Source: Scatophagus argus
Taxonomy: Eukaryota > Chordata > Actinopteri > Scatophagidae
Assembly (NCBI RefSeq): GCF_020382885.2
Contig: NC_058496.1
Coordinates: 129,001-193,000, forward strand
DNA length: 64,000 nt
Reading direction: 5' to 3'
Below are positions 21,885-33,580 of the stretch, in pieces. The number at the start of each line of letters is the position of its first letter. Position 1 is the first letter of the stretch. The notes under the pieces are model-generated. The model was not told the DNA's origin and did not search any database. It was given only the letters and a program-made list of their open reading frames with translations. Made by a program: the position numbers and the translations under genes.

Positions 21885-24800
21885 ATATCTAACAATCACT
21901 GGGGACATTTTTATATCTAAAGTCAAGTCAGTGTCATTTATACTCAGCATTACAAATCACAACATGGGGCTTTACAGTCTGTACAGCATACAATCTGAGT
22001 CTGTGGAATCCAAACAACTTTGATAGGGGAAAATGAAAGAATCATCAGTAAGAGTCACAGAGTACGGGTCGCCCTCCCTGGATGGACACATGGGAAGTAG
22101 ATGTCACATGGTACATTTGACATCTGCAGCAGAAAATCACTGATGCAGTAGATGTTACTCTGACAAACAAACACCTTCAGACTCAGCACATCTGTATTAT
22201 CACAAACCGGTGCATACTGGGAACTGATGTACACTGTTTCTGAAGAAACTTCACAAGGAAGTTCATTTCAGTCCAGTTACTAGAATTTGTTTGTTATGAG
22301 TCTTTTATATCTACAGAGGGAGCAGCTCCTCTGTAAGAGTCTGCCATGTTTTTACAATAGCCCAGAATGGACAAAACAAACGCTGGCTTTAGAGAGGACC
22401 ACTGTAGAGATGAGGAGTGTTCAGTTGGTTGTAATCTGCAGCCTCAGTGCTAGATGTCATTAAGTGCAACACATTGGACCTTTAAGTCACTGGGTCACAA
22501 GACTGAGCTGATCAGCTCATCTCTCAGTGTGTTATTGTGTGACCAGACTTTACGCACACATATTATTTAATGTGTGTGTGTGTGTTCACGCGTGTGTTCA
22601 TGTGTGTGTGTGTGTGTGTGTGTGTGAGTTCAGAGATGCTGCAGCTTCCTGTTATGGTCAGTGGTCGTGTTAGTCATCATAGCAGCCATCTTCACAGCAA
22701 CAGTCATCATCCTGTACCTGAACCAGTACCCTCTGCCCTTCATCAACAGGTAAACACACCTGTCCGTCTGACCTACATGTCTGTCTGTGTGTCTACCTGT
22801 CTGACTGTCTGTCTGTCACTGTTGTCATAGTAACCAGGGCAGAGTCTCTTCCTCCTCACCTGTGATCCTGACCAATCCCAAAGAGTCTGGCGCCCTGGTG
22901 TCGGTCTCCCGTGTCACAGATGGAGAGCCAATCAGCATATTCCTGGACCCCAACTGTCCGGACTACAGTGACAACTTCCTGCGCTTTGAGGCACTGCAGA
23001 GTTCTCTTCTGCGAGTGCTATCTAATCACAATGTAGAAGACTGGCAGGAGACGGGATTGGTCCAGAAGCTGGCAGAGGAGCTGAAGGTGTTATTAGGCCA
23101 CGCCCACCACCTGAGGATGGAAGCCGAGCTGCTGAAAAGAGGTCAGGGTGTTCTGGACCAGAGACTTGATGGAGTACAGAGTGAGCAGAGCCGCATCATC
23201 CAGGTGAGACAGGTACATTATGATGTAACACATGTCCAGCTACTATCAAGGGGTTGAAGTGATGGCAACCAGATATCTTAGATATTGTTGACACTTCGTG
23301 CCATCATGTGAGTCGTTATGGTCACATGAAGGATGGTACAAATGGGAGTTCAACCGTCTGGGGAGGAAAGTCAAACTACAGGTGGGTAAAAGTTGGTGTT
23401 GTAAGCCACCACCTCTGTTCAAAGATGGATGTTCTATTTGGACAGAGATGACCTCTTTCACACCTCTCTCAAACCATTGACCATAATGACTCACATGATG
23501 ACACGAACTGTCAACGACCCTCAAGACCACCTCTGAGGTGACAACCAAAATACAGGTTAAAAAGCTGGATTTCCCCCTCCATCTCAGAACTGAAGAAGCC
23601 TTTTGAATGAGAGGTGAAACATCTTCAACAACCTAAACACATCCGGTTGCCTTCACTTCTAGCACTTCAACTACGACGACCCGGTTGACTGAGAGCCTAC
23701 ACCTGTTATCACGTGATAATTACAAAATTAAAAGAGAAAACACAGCAACATCCGCTGCCCTTCGACCCTCACATCGACTAAGGAAAAATTCCCAGAAAAA
23801 CCAAGGAAACAATGGGAGAAACCCCAGAGTGAGCAACAGAGGAGGGATCCCTCACCCAGGACAGGCAGACGTGCAAGGGATGTTGTACATGCAGGAGAGC
23901 AGTTAACAACCATAAAATATGGGATAGATGGGGAATGTTCAGTCAGGGGAAAGCCGATGGAGGCTGATGATGCAGCTCTTGGTGGGCAGGCTGGGCCGGG
24001 GAACAGGGAAAGCAGGAGCAGCAAGTTGGTTGATTTGCAGGGATGGCAGGCAGGGTAGAAGCAGAGGGCAGGAGGTGGGGCAGGTGGAGTTTGGTGCGGG
24101 TGGATGGAGCTCTGAAGAAATCTGTGAAGACACAGAAAATTGCGAGACACCAAGGCCAGACTACACAGTATAACAGATAAAGACTGAACAAATGTGTAGA
24201 AGGAGAAGAAAGGAGCAGAGCAGAGGAGAGGAGAGTAGATGACTCCTTGTATCCTGATGAGTCCCCCAGCAGTCTAAGCCTATGGCAGCATAGCTATAAA
24301 ATGGTTCAGTTACCTGAGCAGCCCTAACTATCAGCTCTATCACAGAGGAATGTTTTTATCCTGGACCTAAAGGTGGAGAGAGTGTCTGCCTCTCTGACCC
24401 ATGGAGAGAGTTGGTTCCACAGTAGTGGAGCACAGTAGCTGAAAGCTCTTCCTCCCAGTCTGTTTTTAGAGGTACTGGGAACCACTAGCAGACCTGCATT
24501 CTGGGAGCAAAGTGTTCTACTGGGGCAATAAGGAACAAGAAGAAGAAGAAGAATCACTTTATTGGCAGTATATATACTTTTATACACACACTGAATTTGT
24601 CTTCTGCATTTGACCCATCCTTAGTTGAACACACATGCAACACCCAGCAAATTACATGCAGTGAAACACACACAGGAGCAGTGGGCTGCATCAAGCGCCC
24701 AGGGAGCAAATTGGGGGTTAAGTGCCTTGCTCAAGGGCACATCAGCCAGCTAATGGAGCATTTATCACATTAATCACTCCACCACACCCAAATTTTTCCT

Positions 24801-27025
24801 GCCCATCCGGTGGGGGAATCAAACTGGTGACCCTCCGATCACAAGCCACTTCTCCAACCACAACAATGCCCCCACAACAATGAGGTCCTTGAGACAGGAC
24901 GCAGCTTTGTTTTTGAGAGCCTTATCAGTCAATAGAAGGATTTTGAAGTCTATCCTATATCCTACAGGAAGATCTTATTAACTTCTGTCAATACCCTTGC
25001 TGCAGCATTCTGGACCAAGTGGAGACTCTTCAGAGAGTTTTCAGAACATCCTGACAAGAGAGAATTACAGTAGTCCAGCCTAGAAGTGATGAATGCATGA
25101 ACCAACTTCTCAGTATCACTCTGAGAAAGGATGTTCCTTATTTTAACTATGCTACGAAGGTGAAAGAAGGCAGTCCTGGTGATATGTTTTATATGGGAAC
25201 TGAAGACAAGACAAGACAAGACAACTTTATTTGTATAGCCCATTTTTACAAGCAGTTTGTCTCAAAGGGCTTCACATAATCATAGCAATATCCTCTGCCT
25301 TTCGACCCTCACATCGACGAAGGAGAATCTCCCAGAAAAACCTTTGACAAGGAAAAAAATGGGAGAAACCTCAGGGTGAGCAACAGAGGAGGGATCCCTT
25401 ACCTGTCCTGATCGAAAATGACTCCAAGGTTCCTCACTGCTGTAACAGAGTTACAGGTGATGCCATCCAGGGTGGCGGCCCAACTAGAAAAAGAGTCCCT
25501 AAGATGTATATGTCCAAATACAATAATTTCTGTTTTTCTGAATTAAGTAATAAGAAGTTAGAGGACATCCAGGATGTCCTTAATGTCCTTCAGACAGTTT
25601 TCCAAATTGGTAAGGTGGCTTCTGTCATCTGGTTTTATAGATAAGTATAGCTGTGCATCATCAGCATAGCAATGAAAATTGATAGAGTGCTTCCGGTTAA
25701 TATTCCCTGATGGAAGAGAGTGAAAAGTATCGGCCCTAATACTGAACCCTGGGGTACACCATAAGTAACGTTGCTGTACTCAGAGCTTATGATTAACGTT
25801 AACAAACTGATAAATGTCAGATAGATATGACTCAAATCATTGAAGGGCAGATCCTTTAATCCCAATTTCAGGGTCCAGTCTCTGAAGTAGAATGTTGTGA
25901 TCAATGCAGCACTGAGATCCAGAAGTATGAAGACAAGACCTCTATTTGGATGCTAGGTGAAGGTCGTTAGAAACCCTTTTCAGTGCTGTTTCAGTACTAT
26001 GGTGTTCTCTAAGTTCAGACTGGAAAACTTCGAAAAGGTCGTTAGAGTGGAGATGCCGATGTAGCTACTCTAGGACAAGGTTTTTAAGGATCTTGGAGAT
26101 GTATGAAAGGTTCGATATAGGTCTGTAATTAACTAATACATCTGGGTCAAGGGAAGGCTTCTTTTATAGTGGTTTGATGACAGCCACTTTAAAGGCCTCT
26201 GGTACATAACCTGAGACTAAAGAGAGATTGATCTGGTTCAGTATAGAAATGTTAACTACGGGAAAGACATCCTTAAGCAGTCTAGTTGGGACCGGGTCAA
26301 GTAGTCATGTGGATGACTTGGATGAGGTAATGACTGAAGTGAACTCTGAGAGGTGAATGGGGGAGAAGCGGTCCAAACATATTATAGGTGTGGAGGCTAC
26401 TATAAGAGAAGCTGTATTTGGTGGAGTATTACTGCCAATCCTCACTCTGATGTTCACAATCTTATCAGTGAAGAAAGTTAAGAAACCATCACTGCTGAGA
26501 GTCGGGGGGGGGGGGGGGTGCATGGCTCAACAGCCCTATGGTTTTTAGTTAGCCTGGCTACAGTATTAAAGAGGAATCTAGGATTGTTCTTGTTCCTTTC
26601 TATTAATTGAGTAGTAGGAGTAATATCCCCTTCTGGTGCTACAAAGTTCTTTTTTATAAATTAACAAACTGTTTTTCCAGGACAAGTAAATTTCCCCCCC
26701 TTGGGGATCAATAAAGTTCATCTTATCTTATCTTATCTTAAATAAAATACAGCAAAAGCTGATAAATTATTTTAAAATAATATAAAATAAAAGTACAACA
26801 TGTCATATTTATAGAATAAATAAAAGTTAAATGTAAAAGTGTAATGTAAGTAAAAGTAAAATGAAGTAACTATGTCCTTCTTACCTGTCCAGATGTTGTC
26901 TGAGAGTCACTCAGGTGTGCTGAAGTTGGTTGCAGGCTTCAGTGATTCTCTGCTCAGTTTGCAGAGGGAGACAGAGAGTGTGAGGCAACTCACCAGTGAC
27001 CTGCAGAAAGACGACAAGCACACAG
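20268..27025 (+). CDS. fibcd1: fibcd1 N-terminal, transmembrane and stalk exons
   Basis: Exons: 20268-20345 (cytosolic, [17 protein letters not shown]), 22634-22749 (membrane helix, [20 protein letters not shown], followed by [11 protein letters not shown]), 22831-23203 (stalk, [20 protein letters not shown] to [13 protein letters not shown]) and 26893-27025 ([20 protein letters not shown] to LQKDDKHT). Phases 0, 2, 0, 1 agree. The stalk matches human FIBCD1 but has a shorter linker before the fibrinogen domain. The donor of the fourth exon starts a tandem repeat of donor-like units. Confidence 0.92.
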
Positions 27026-28225
27026 GTAACACACCTCAGCAAACAGGTAACACCCCAGCACACAGGTAACACACCTCAGCACACAGGTAACACACCTCAG
27101 CAAACAGGTAACACCCCAGCACACAGGTAACACACCTCAGCACACAGGTAACACTCTCTGATTTAGTGTTAATGTGTTGAGAAGCATCTTTCCCCACCAC
27201 TGAGATAACTTCCTGGATTAACGTTCTTAAGACAAAGCTAACCAAAATGTGAGCGGGTGTGCCTTCATTGGCTGGGCTGTAGGGCTGTGTGAGACGCCTG
27301 TCCACCTCCTGTCCAAACCACATCACTGTCTCTCTCTTTTCTCTGATCAGAGCACAAAGTCCAGTTTGTGAATGTCTGTGCAGCACTGACATTCACTTTA
27401 ATTACAAGTATTCTCTGTGTATTCTCGATATTATTGAAATTACGTTGCTTTATATTACTAAGATAGACCTTTTGTATTTGTCTTTCCTGATTTTCTTCTG
27501 ATAACGCTTACCTCCCAGTGAATACAAACATTGCACCTGTAATCTGGATGTAAAGACACACACAGCAACATTCACACCAGTCAGACCAGCCAACCTATGA
27601 CATCTGTTAACTTTTTTTCAAATTTTACATGAATGGGGTATTTCTTAGGATTTATTTTCTATTTCTTCTGTCTGTCTATCTGTCTGGATGTGGCGTGTCC
27701 TCAGCTGTCAGACCCAGAGACTGTAGTGATATCCTGGCGGCTGGCAGTTCAGAGGATGGAGTTTACTCCGTGTTTCCGACTCATGACCCTGATGGCTTCA
27801 TGGTTTACTGTGACATGACCACTGATGGAGGAGGCTGGACGGTGTGTAACGCGCACAGACTGCAGCAACATCGTCAACATCAGATTAAGTGCACTGTGTG
27901 AAGATGATGTTAAGAAGAAGAAGAATCAACTTTTATTGGCAGTATATACATTTTTACATACTCAAATACTGAATTTTACTACTGCATTTATCCCATCCTT
28001 AGTTGAACACACACATGCAACACCCGGCAAATTACATGCAGTGAAACACACACAGGAGCAGTGGGCAGCATCAAGCACCCGGGGAGCATATTGGGGGGTT
28101 AAGTGCCTGTCTCATTTGTGGTGATCTTTTTTCTGTTTCAATGCATTTTATTTAACAAAGAGCACAAAATGGCTGATGACAGGAAGTCAGACATTAGACC
28201 TGACTTTCGAAGGACAGGCCTGACG

Positions 28226-28259
<34 letters not shown>

Positions 28260-29338
28260 CAGGTGATCCAGAGGAGGGAGGACGGCTCTGTGAATTTTTT
28301 CCGAGGCTGGGAAGCGTACAGAGATGGTTTTGGAAAAACTACAGGGGAGCACTGGCTAGGTCTGACACAAAAACACACACACAAACACAGAGGCTACCAG
28401 CACACTGTAGAAGATCGTAGGGTCCTGGAGAATATTCCAGGAGGATTTGGAAAAGTACAAGGGGTTCCTGTTGCAGTTGTGGGCTCACAGAAAAGTTTGT
28501 CCCACAACAAAGCTTGAACATCTTTTGACAGCTGTTAGTAGATCGAAGACTCAGACACCAGATGGATCTTTGCCATTTGTTTCATCTCAGACAAAAGATT
28601 TATAAAAGAAAGAGTCACCCTCATTACTCAAGTTTTTCGATGTACAAAGGCTAAGCACAGAGTATAAACATGCTGCATGCTCCCAGCAGCACTACAGGCG
28701 TAGCCTTTCCAGCTTCAGCTTGTAGTAAAGGGTACATGTGGTGACTGGGACCTGTTCCTATGGAGTTGAACCGCCACTCTCTCTCTCTCTCTCTCTCCCT
28801 GTCTGTCTCTCAGGTCTCCAGAGGATCTACTCTCTCACCAGGACAGGTGGTCATGAGTTACGGATAGACATGGCCGACTTCGATAATGCCACAGCATTTG
28901 CTCGTTACGCTGATTTCTCTGTTGGTCGAGACTCTGTGAACCCAGAAGAGGATGGGTACCCACTGAGTGTAGACCAGTACTCTGGAACCGCAGGTACCAA
29001 TATTAATGCCATGCTGTGCTGGTGCACAAATATACAGCATTACACAGTACCAAGAGGTGTCTGTCTGTTCTCTAGGTGACTCCCTTCTGAAGCACTCTGG
29101 AATGCAGTTCACCACCAAAGATCGGGACCAAGACCAGTCAGAGAACAACTGTGCAGTATACTACCAGGGGGCATGGTGGTACCGTAACTGCCACACGTCA
29201 AACCTGAATGGGCAGTACTTGAAAGGAGGCCATGCCTCCTACGCTGATGGTGTGGAGTGGTCCAGCTGGACGGGCTGGCAGTACTCACTCAGGTTCACTG
29301 AGATGAAGATACGACCTAATATGAAACCATATTCCTGA
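20268..29338 (+). CDS. fibcd1: fibcd1, fibrinogen C domain-containing protein 1 (acetyl-group receptor)
   Basis: Eight exons encode a 458-residue type II membrane protein. The order is a short cytosolic tail starting MMLNDRW, one transmembrane helix, an extracellular stalk and a C-terminal fibrinogen-related domain. In mammals FIBCD1 is a tetrameric surface receptor that binds acetylated structures such as chitin and mediates endocytosis. Matching segments include [44 protein letters not shown] and [20 protein letters not shown]. Length (human 461 aa), exon phases and domain order fit. The second of the tandem ATGs (20271) is an equally good start. Introns hold a Penelope-like remnant, an L2/CR1-like LINE and two SINEs. 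Confidence 0.95.
21355..21620 (-). mobile_element. Penelope-like element terminal fragment with hammerhead-like core
   Basis: The sequence caccTCTCATCCAAGAGGcttcatcag and the downstream block (ggcattcacatgaccagtggtgtcataagcccgtttagtgttcc, then repeats of acgacagtcgtt) is the terminal region found with fish Penelope-like elements. On the minus strand 21363-21393 reads CTGATGA, a 6-bp stem, and GAAAC. Confidence 0.6.
21824..21884. repeat. (ATCT)n microsatellite at a LINE 3' tail
   Basis: About 15 ATCT units directly follow ccctcaggaatgaataaag, the 3' end typical of a fish RTE/Rex-type LINE on the plus strand, in fibcd1 intron 1. Confidence 0.9.
22598..22628. repeat. (GT)n microsatellite at a fibcd1 acceptor
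   Basis: A GT tract ends 6 bp before exon 2 (22634), so the exon's acceptor has a TG-repeat in place of a normal polypyrimidine tract. Confidence 0.9.
23245..23700 (+). mobile_element. Penelope-like element terminal fragment, second copy
   Basis: It contains gaactgaagaagccttttgaatgagaggtgaaacatctt and the following ccggttgccttcacttctagcacttcaactacgacgacccggttgactgag. The preceding block is built around gtcacatg and tcacatgatgac. This is the same terminal region as 21355-21620 in opposite orientation. The hammerhead-like core is 23590-23620. Confidence 0.6.
24538..24875 (-). mobile_element. tRNA-derived SINE, copy 1
   Basis: It shares with the copies at 43551 and 55010 the core (here as complement) gtgccttgctcaagggcacatcagccagctaatgga and the tRNA-like head seen as gggggaatcaaactggtgaccctccgatcacaagccacttctcc. 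Its 3' part (ttattggcagtatatatac) differs from those two copies and matches 27912. Confidence 0.75.
26503..26518. repeat. Poly-G tract
   Basis: A run of 14-15 guanines within the LINE remnant. Confidence 0.9.
27026..27147 (+). repeat. Minisatellite built from the fibcd1 exon 4 splice donor
   Basis: Six units of 21, 19, 21, 21, 19 and 21 bp, each beginning gtaacac and ending with acacag or aaacag, form a 61-bp higher-order unit repeated twice. The seventh partial unit begins at 27148. Unit 1 starts exactly at the authentic exon/intron boundary after 27025. Confidence 0.95.
27705..29338 (+). CDS. fibcd1: fibcd1 fibrinogen-related domain exons
   Basis: Exons: 27705-27841, 28263-28359, 28814-28993 and 29076-29338 (TGA stop). 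The domain keeps the calcium-loop region [14 protein letters not shown] and the ligand-pocket region [12 protein letters not shown]...[18 protein letters not shown], which in the human protein holds the acetyl-binding His, Tyr and Trp residues. The domain therefore looks functional. It ends [15 protein letters not shown]. Confidence 0.95.
27912..28108 (-). mobile_element. tRNA-derived SINE, copy 2 (5' truncated)
   Basis: It is nearly the same as the 3' part of the 24538-24875 copy (agaagaagaagaatcaacttttattggcag ... gcagtgaaacacacacaggagcagtgggc). It stops at the ttaagtgcct core, so the tRNA-like head is missing. It is inserted in fibcd1 intron 5. Confidence 0.75.
28223..28260. repeat. (GT)n tract at a fibcd1 acceptor
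   Basis: A GT repeat ends in tgcag directly before exon 6 (28263), again replacing a polypyrimidine tract. Confidence 0.9.
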
Positions 29339-30429
29339 TCATCTGATATTAAATCTGATCCTGACCTTTAACCCTTTCTATTAAAGTATCATGCAAGCTT
29401 GCTACCTAGCTCAGTATCATGACAGTTCAAGAACTTAGTGATGAAATTTTGGTCTTTGGATTCATCTACATGGGAATGAATTGTTTTTAAAATGGTTCTA
29501 AATTGTTTTGTTTTTTTTGTTTTTTGTTACACAACTTAAAATGGGAAAATTCATGTTCACATGCACAGATCCTAAAGTTTAAAAGTCGGTATTTGATGAA
29601 CTAATTTTTTTTCACATATAACTAAAAATCAAGATTTTCCCTAACCTCAAAGTGAATCCTGCATATTGAATTTTGTGCGTGTTCTACAAAATGAAAATAT
29701 CTTTTCTTCACCTTAACCATACTTTAGTGATGTAAAGCTAACCATAAAAGAGATGCAAACCCTGGATTCTGGTGTGATGGTTCTGGACTTTGTACAGCAT
29801 GGTTTTTAAAAGTGCTTCATTCAAAGAAACATGGCATGAAAGAGTCAAGACAGTCAAGTGTCAGTGTAGTCAAATCCTGTAGGTTTTATTTTCTGACTAT
29901 TTTACAAATTGCTGTAATTTATACTAACAATACCTCGGACCCACTCCTGTTATCCTAAACACGGAGCTCTGACCTTTGACCCCTGACCAGTTCTGTCAGC
30001 TGTCTGTTTGTGTTTTATAACATGTGACAATTTGTTCTTAAAGAATCAAATCAAATCAGTTGTTTATTCTCAGTGTGTGCTCTGATATTGATGATGTCAG
30101 TGTCGATGTGAATGTAGAGCTGATGGTTGATTAAAGAGTTTCTGACTGAACTTAAGCTTCGCCCTTATCTTCTGAGCAGTGTGTGATCTCACATGGAGGA
30201 TAAAAGTGGAAATCCTTCACGCTGTTTGAAAGAGCTTTACATCATTCTGTTACCATTCAGTTTTATGAACCAAACCTTGTTCCTGTATTATGGGGAGATT
30301 GATAATGAAATATGATAAACAAATTAAATGTGTATATAAATTATGTGTGTGAAAATGTCTGACAAAACAGTGTCTTTTTGTTCACTTGTCTTTGAACTGA
30401 ATGGTTGTCCACATGAAATGCCGCAGGTC
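29339..30429. other. fibcd1 3' UTR and spacer to phf19
   Basis: A/T-rich sequence without coding content. ATTAAA occurs at about 29380 and again further right; no single poly(A) signal stands out. Confidence 0.5.
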
Positions 30430-30960
30430 AGTCCAACGTGCTTGCAGTTTCGTCGATGAAATCTGAGAAAAGGTGAACGGAGTTTTGCAGCGCGGTCCTT
30501 CCTGGTGGTGAGGTGATGACGATGATTATGACGGCGGTGATGATGAAGCTTATGTAAACCGCCTCCTTTGATTCGCGGGAAAAGTGAAAAAATGGCGACG
30601 GTCGAAGTTTGAAGTTTAGCGCCACGAAAACGGAGTCAGAGAGAGACAGGACGGAGACAGAAAGACACGGATACACGGACTGCCTGTCTGTCCCGGTGGA
30701 GTCCAAACTGTCTGTCCAAACTGTTGGAGTAATACCTGCCCGTCTGTGTGTCTGTGGTTCGGGGGCAAGTGGAGACAGACCGGATCAGGTAGGACCGCTC
30801 CGTTTTCTGTCTTCTTCTGCTGGGTTTAACGCTCTCTGAACCCGGGTCTGAGCCTGCAGTTTATTCGGAGAAGTCGGTATGAAAATGGATTGTAGACCAG
30901 TTTGTCCGGTGAACTGCAGGCTAGTGGGAGTAACGGCAGATAACGGAGGGTTACACACCG
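30430..30960 (+). promoter_or_regulatory. phf19: phf19 CpG-rich promoter with E2F- and YY1-like sites
   Basis: CpG density rises sharply compared with the flanks. TTCGCGGGAAAA at 30572-30583 fits an E2F site. AAAATGGCGAC at about 30589-30599 fits YY1, which often lies at or just after the start site. Both are typical of cell-cycle-linked Polycomb genes. Binding is inferred from motif only. Confidence 0.6.
30600..30788 (+). other. phf19: phf19 untranslated first exon
   Basis: A purine-rich leader ends at donor gtagga (30789) and would splice to 31835. A tiny upstream ORF (30592-30612, six codons) overlaps the YY1-like site and would matter only if transcription starts upstream of it. The exon's open frame is not in frame with the coding start at 31836. 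The 5' end is not determined. Confidence 0.6.
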
Positions 30961-31835
30961 TTATAACGGCTCAGTTACCGGAGCCGTTAGACGGACGATA
31001 ACCGTGTGTGTGTGTGTGTGTGTGAAATAGAGAGAGAGAGAGGTGCTGTGTTCAGTGTATTAACTAACGAGTTAACAAGAGGTAACCCAGGTTAGTGATC
31101 TGCTTCTTTCCAAGTTAAGTGTCTGTGACCGGGGCCAGGCTGGGCGGGGAGTTAACGGTAGTCAGTGTGCGGTTAGCGGGTTGGTCAGTTAAACGGTATG
31201 TGTGTCTCGGTTCTATATGTTGCACTGCGCATGCTCCGGTCTGTCAAAATCCCCCTGGCAGTCCAGGAATGAATCACAACGTCAAACTGTCTGTCTGCCT
31301 GTCTCTAGGTGTGTGAACTGATTTCAGCAGGGAGACCGGCAGACCCTGGACTAGTGGTCTGTCCTCAGATGAAGATGCTTTCACGACTTACAAACAATTC
31401 TTGATGTGTGACCCTTACAGACTGAGTTTCATGTGTGAAATGCAATCATATCGTCATGGTTTACTTGGTGTTAGATTTAGTTCAGTTGCTCATGTGGTTG
31501 CAGGATTACCCATTTGCTTGGTAGCAGTCAGTGAATCGCTTCATGGGGATTTAACAGACACGACCTCATCATGTGGGCTTATGGGAAAAGTGTGCATCAC
31601 ATGCCACTGTTGTAATTACGCTGACTATTAGAATGCAGCAGCTGCTAGCAGCATTTATAGTACATGAACTAATTAATCAGCTGCTGAAATAAAATGATTG
31701 GTTGTTAGTGATAACTGATTCAGTGTCAGACTGATTGGAGCTGATTGGACCATTATATAAGACACAATACTGAATTTCCCATTCAGTCATTAAAGTGTTT
31801 ATCTATCTGTTGACACCTGTTTGTCTTTCTGCAGG

Positions 31836-32012
31836 ATGTTTGAGGACCTTATTGAAGCATTCTGTGGTCTGGAGCCTCAGGTGTCAATGGGGGGTGGGCC
31901 ATGTCAAGGGGGACGGGGTCTGGAGGAGGGGGAGGAGTCTAGTCTCAGTGTTGGACAGTTTGTCCTCTGTCACTGGTCAGATGGACTGTACTACCTGGGC
32001 AAGATACAGAGG

Positions 32013-32049
<37 letters not shown>

Positions 32050-32178
32050 AGTGTTTTCTAAATGGTTGGTGTAAACTTCGTGTGATTTTTACACAGTTGA
32101 GCCCTCCAAAACAGAGCTGCTTTGTAACGTTCGAGGACAACTCCAAGTTCTGGGTCCTCTGGAAGGACATCCAGCACG
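31836..32178 (+). CDS. phf19: phf19 start and Tudor domain exons
   Basis: Exons 31836-32012 and 32097-32178. The Tudor domain keeps the aromatic-cage segments [15 protein letters not shown] and [20 protein letters not shown], which in PHF19 bind trimethylated H3K36. A (CA)n tract follows the first exon. Confidence 0.94.
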
Positions 32179-33547
32179 GTCAGAGACCCAAAAATTACTT
32201 TAAATGTGTCTCACTATCATGCTGTTTCTGTCAGTCACAATCTTTCATCCAATCACTTTGCAGCCGGAGTGCCGGGGGAGGAGCCTCGCTGCTCTGTGTG
32301 TCGGGGGGTGGAGCCAAGCTCTGACAGCAAATTAAACCAAAACAACCAGATCCTCATCTGTGGGAAGTGTGGCATTGGTGAGTGAGACAGGCAGCTGAAG
32401 ACCCGTTTCATGTTTTTTGATGTTACGTAGTGTTGAATATCAGCTGAGGCTGTGGACGTGTAGTCGAAGTAATCACATAGCACATATTGTGCTTCTCTAA
32501 CGATGATGTGGGAAGCAGTGAATGAAGAAAGAAGTTGAATTCTGGTGGCTTAAACGTCAGCATCGATGTAACACTAAAGCTTCTGTGGCCTCAGCTTTTG
32601 TCTGCCAGTTCATCCTTAAATCTCCTGCCTGTCTCTCTGTGTCAGCCATAGGATTCACTGCTCACCTGTGCAGGTGATTCCTCCTCTTGCCCGGCTGGGA
32701 TTGGCTCCCATCGCCCATGCCCCTTTAAATAATGAGCAGGTTTAACTGATGGATGGAAATCATTTTGTGATGATGACAAGAAAGATTGTTTAATCTGAAG
32801 TTTCCTGCCAGACATAAAAGACGAGACTTTATCTTATCCATGTGTTTTATTGAATAATATTTATGCCTGCCTGTCTGTCTTTCACCTCTTTGTCAGGTTT
32901 CCACCAGCAGTGTCATGTTCCTCCAGTGGAGGGCAGCATCAGTCTCAGTCCGTGGTTCTGTAGACGTTGTGTCTTCGCTCTGGCTGTCAGGGTATTAATA
33001 CACACGCACACACACACACTCTCCTGCTTTCCTGCTGCTGTGTCACATTAAAAGACTTCCACAGACATGTCAGAGGGGTGGAATCAGGAGCTGTGGACAG
33101 AGGATGGGTTTGAAACAAACAAAAACAACAACACTGATGGGTTGTGCTGAGAGAACCACGTTTTAGTGTAAATATAGAGAAAACCTGTCACGTTCAGAGT
33201 CTCCTCTGAAGACATTCAGATTAATGGAACAAGAGCAGAGAGAGAAGTTCAAAGACCACCTGACAATCGCCTCAAGACTAATTCAGTGAGGAAGGGTTTT
33301 CTGACTCACTTTCTGTCTGTGTGTCCTCTGACAGAAAGGGGGCGCTCTGAAGAAAGGTCCGATAGCCAAAGCTCTGTCAGCCATGAAGCAGGTGTTACCC
33401 TACGACCTGGACTCTCTGGACTGGGACTCCCAACATCGGACCAATCAGCAGCAGTGTTATTGTTACTGTGGAGGCCCCGGAGAGTAAGGGCGACCAATCA
33501 GGGACGTACACGGTGACAACATTACATCGCTGCTGATTACCTGATGA

Positions 33548-33580
<33 letters not shown>

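Larger units (their letters stand above)
24290..26640 (-). mobile_element. L2/CR1-clade LINE, broken, with nested insertions
   Basis: Read on the minus strand from high to low coordinate: [12 protein letters not shown] (near 26450), [13 protein letters not shown] and [11 protein letters not shown] (25640-25800, the reverse-transcriptase catalytic YADD box), [20 protein letters not shown] then [20 protein letters not shown] (25000-25130), and [20 protein letters not shown]...[11 protein letters not shown] (24350-24460). Frameshifts and stops interrupt it. A SINE (24538-24875) and a gacaagacaactttatttgtatagcc repeat (25201-25420) are inserted within it. It lies in fibcd1 intron 3. Confidence 0.8.

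Noticed and set aside
27026-27147. CRISPR-like array of short repeats
   Set aside because: Units are contiguous with no unique spacers, and the sequence is a vertebrate intron minisatellite.
30609-30839. Coding start for phf19 in exon 1
   Set aside because: The exon 1 open frame begins without an ATG and would run into TGA after splicing to 31835; the ATG at 31836 gives the full protein.
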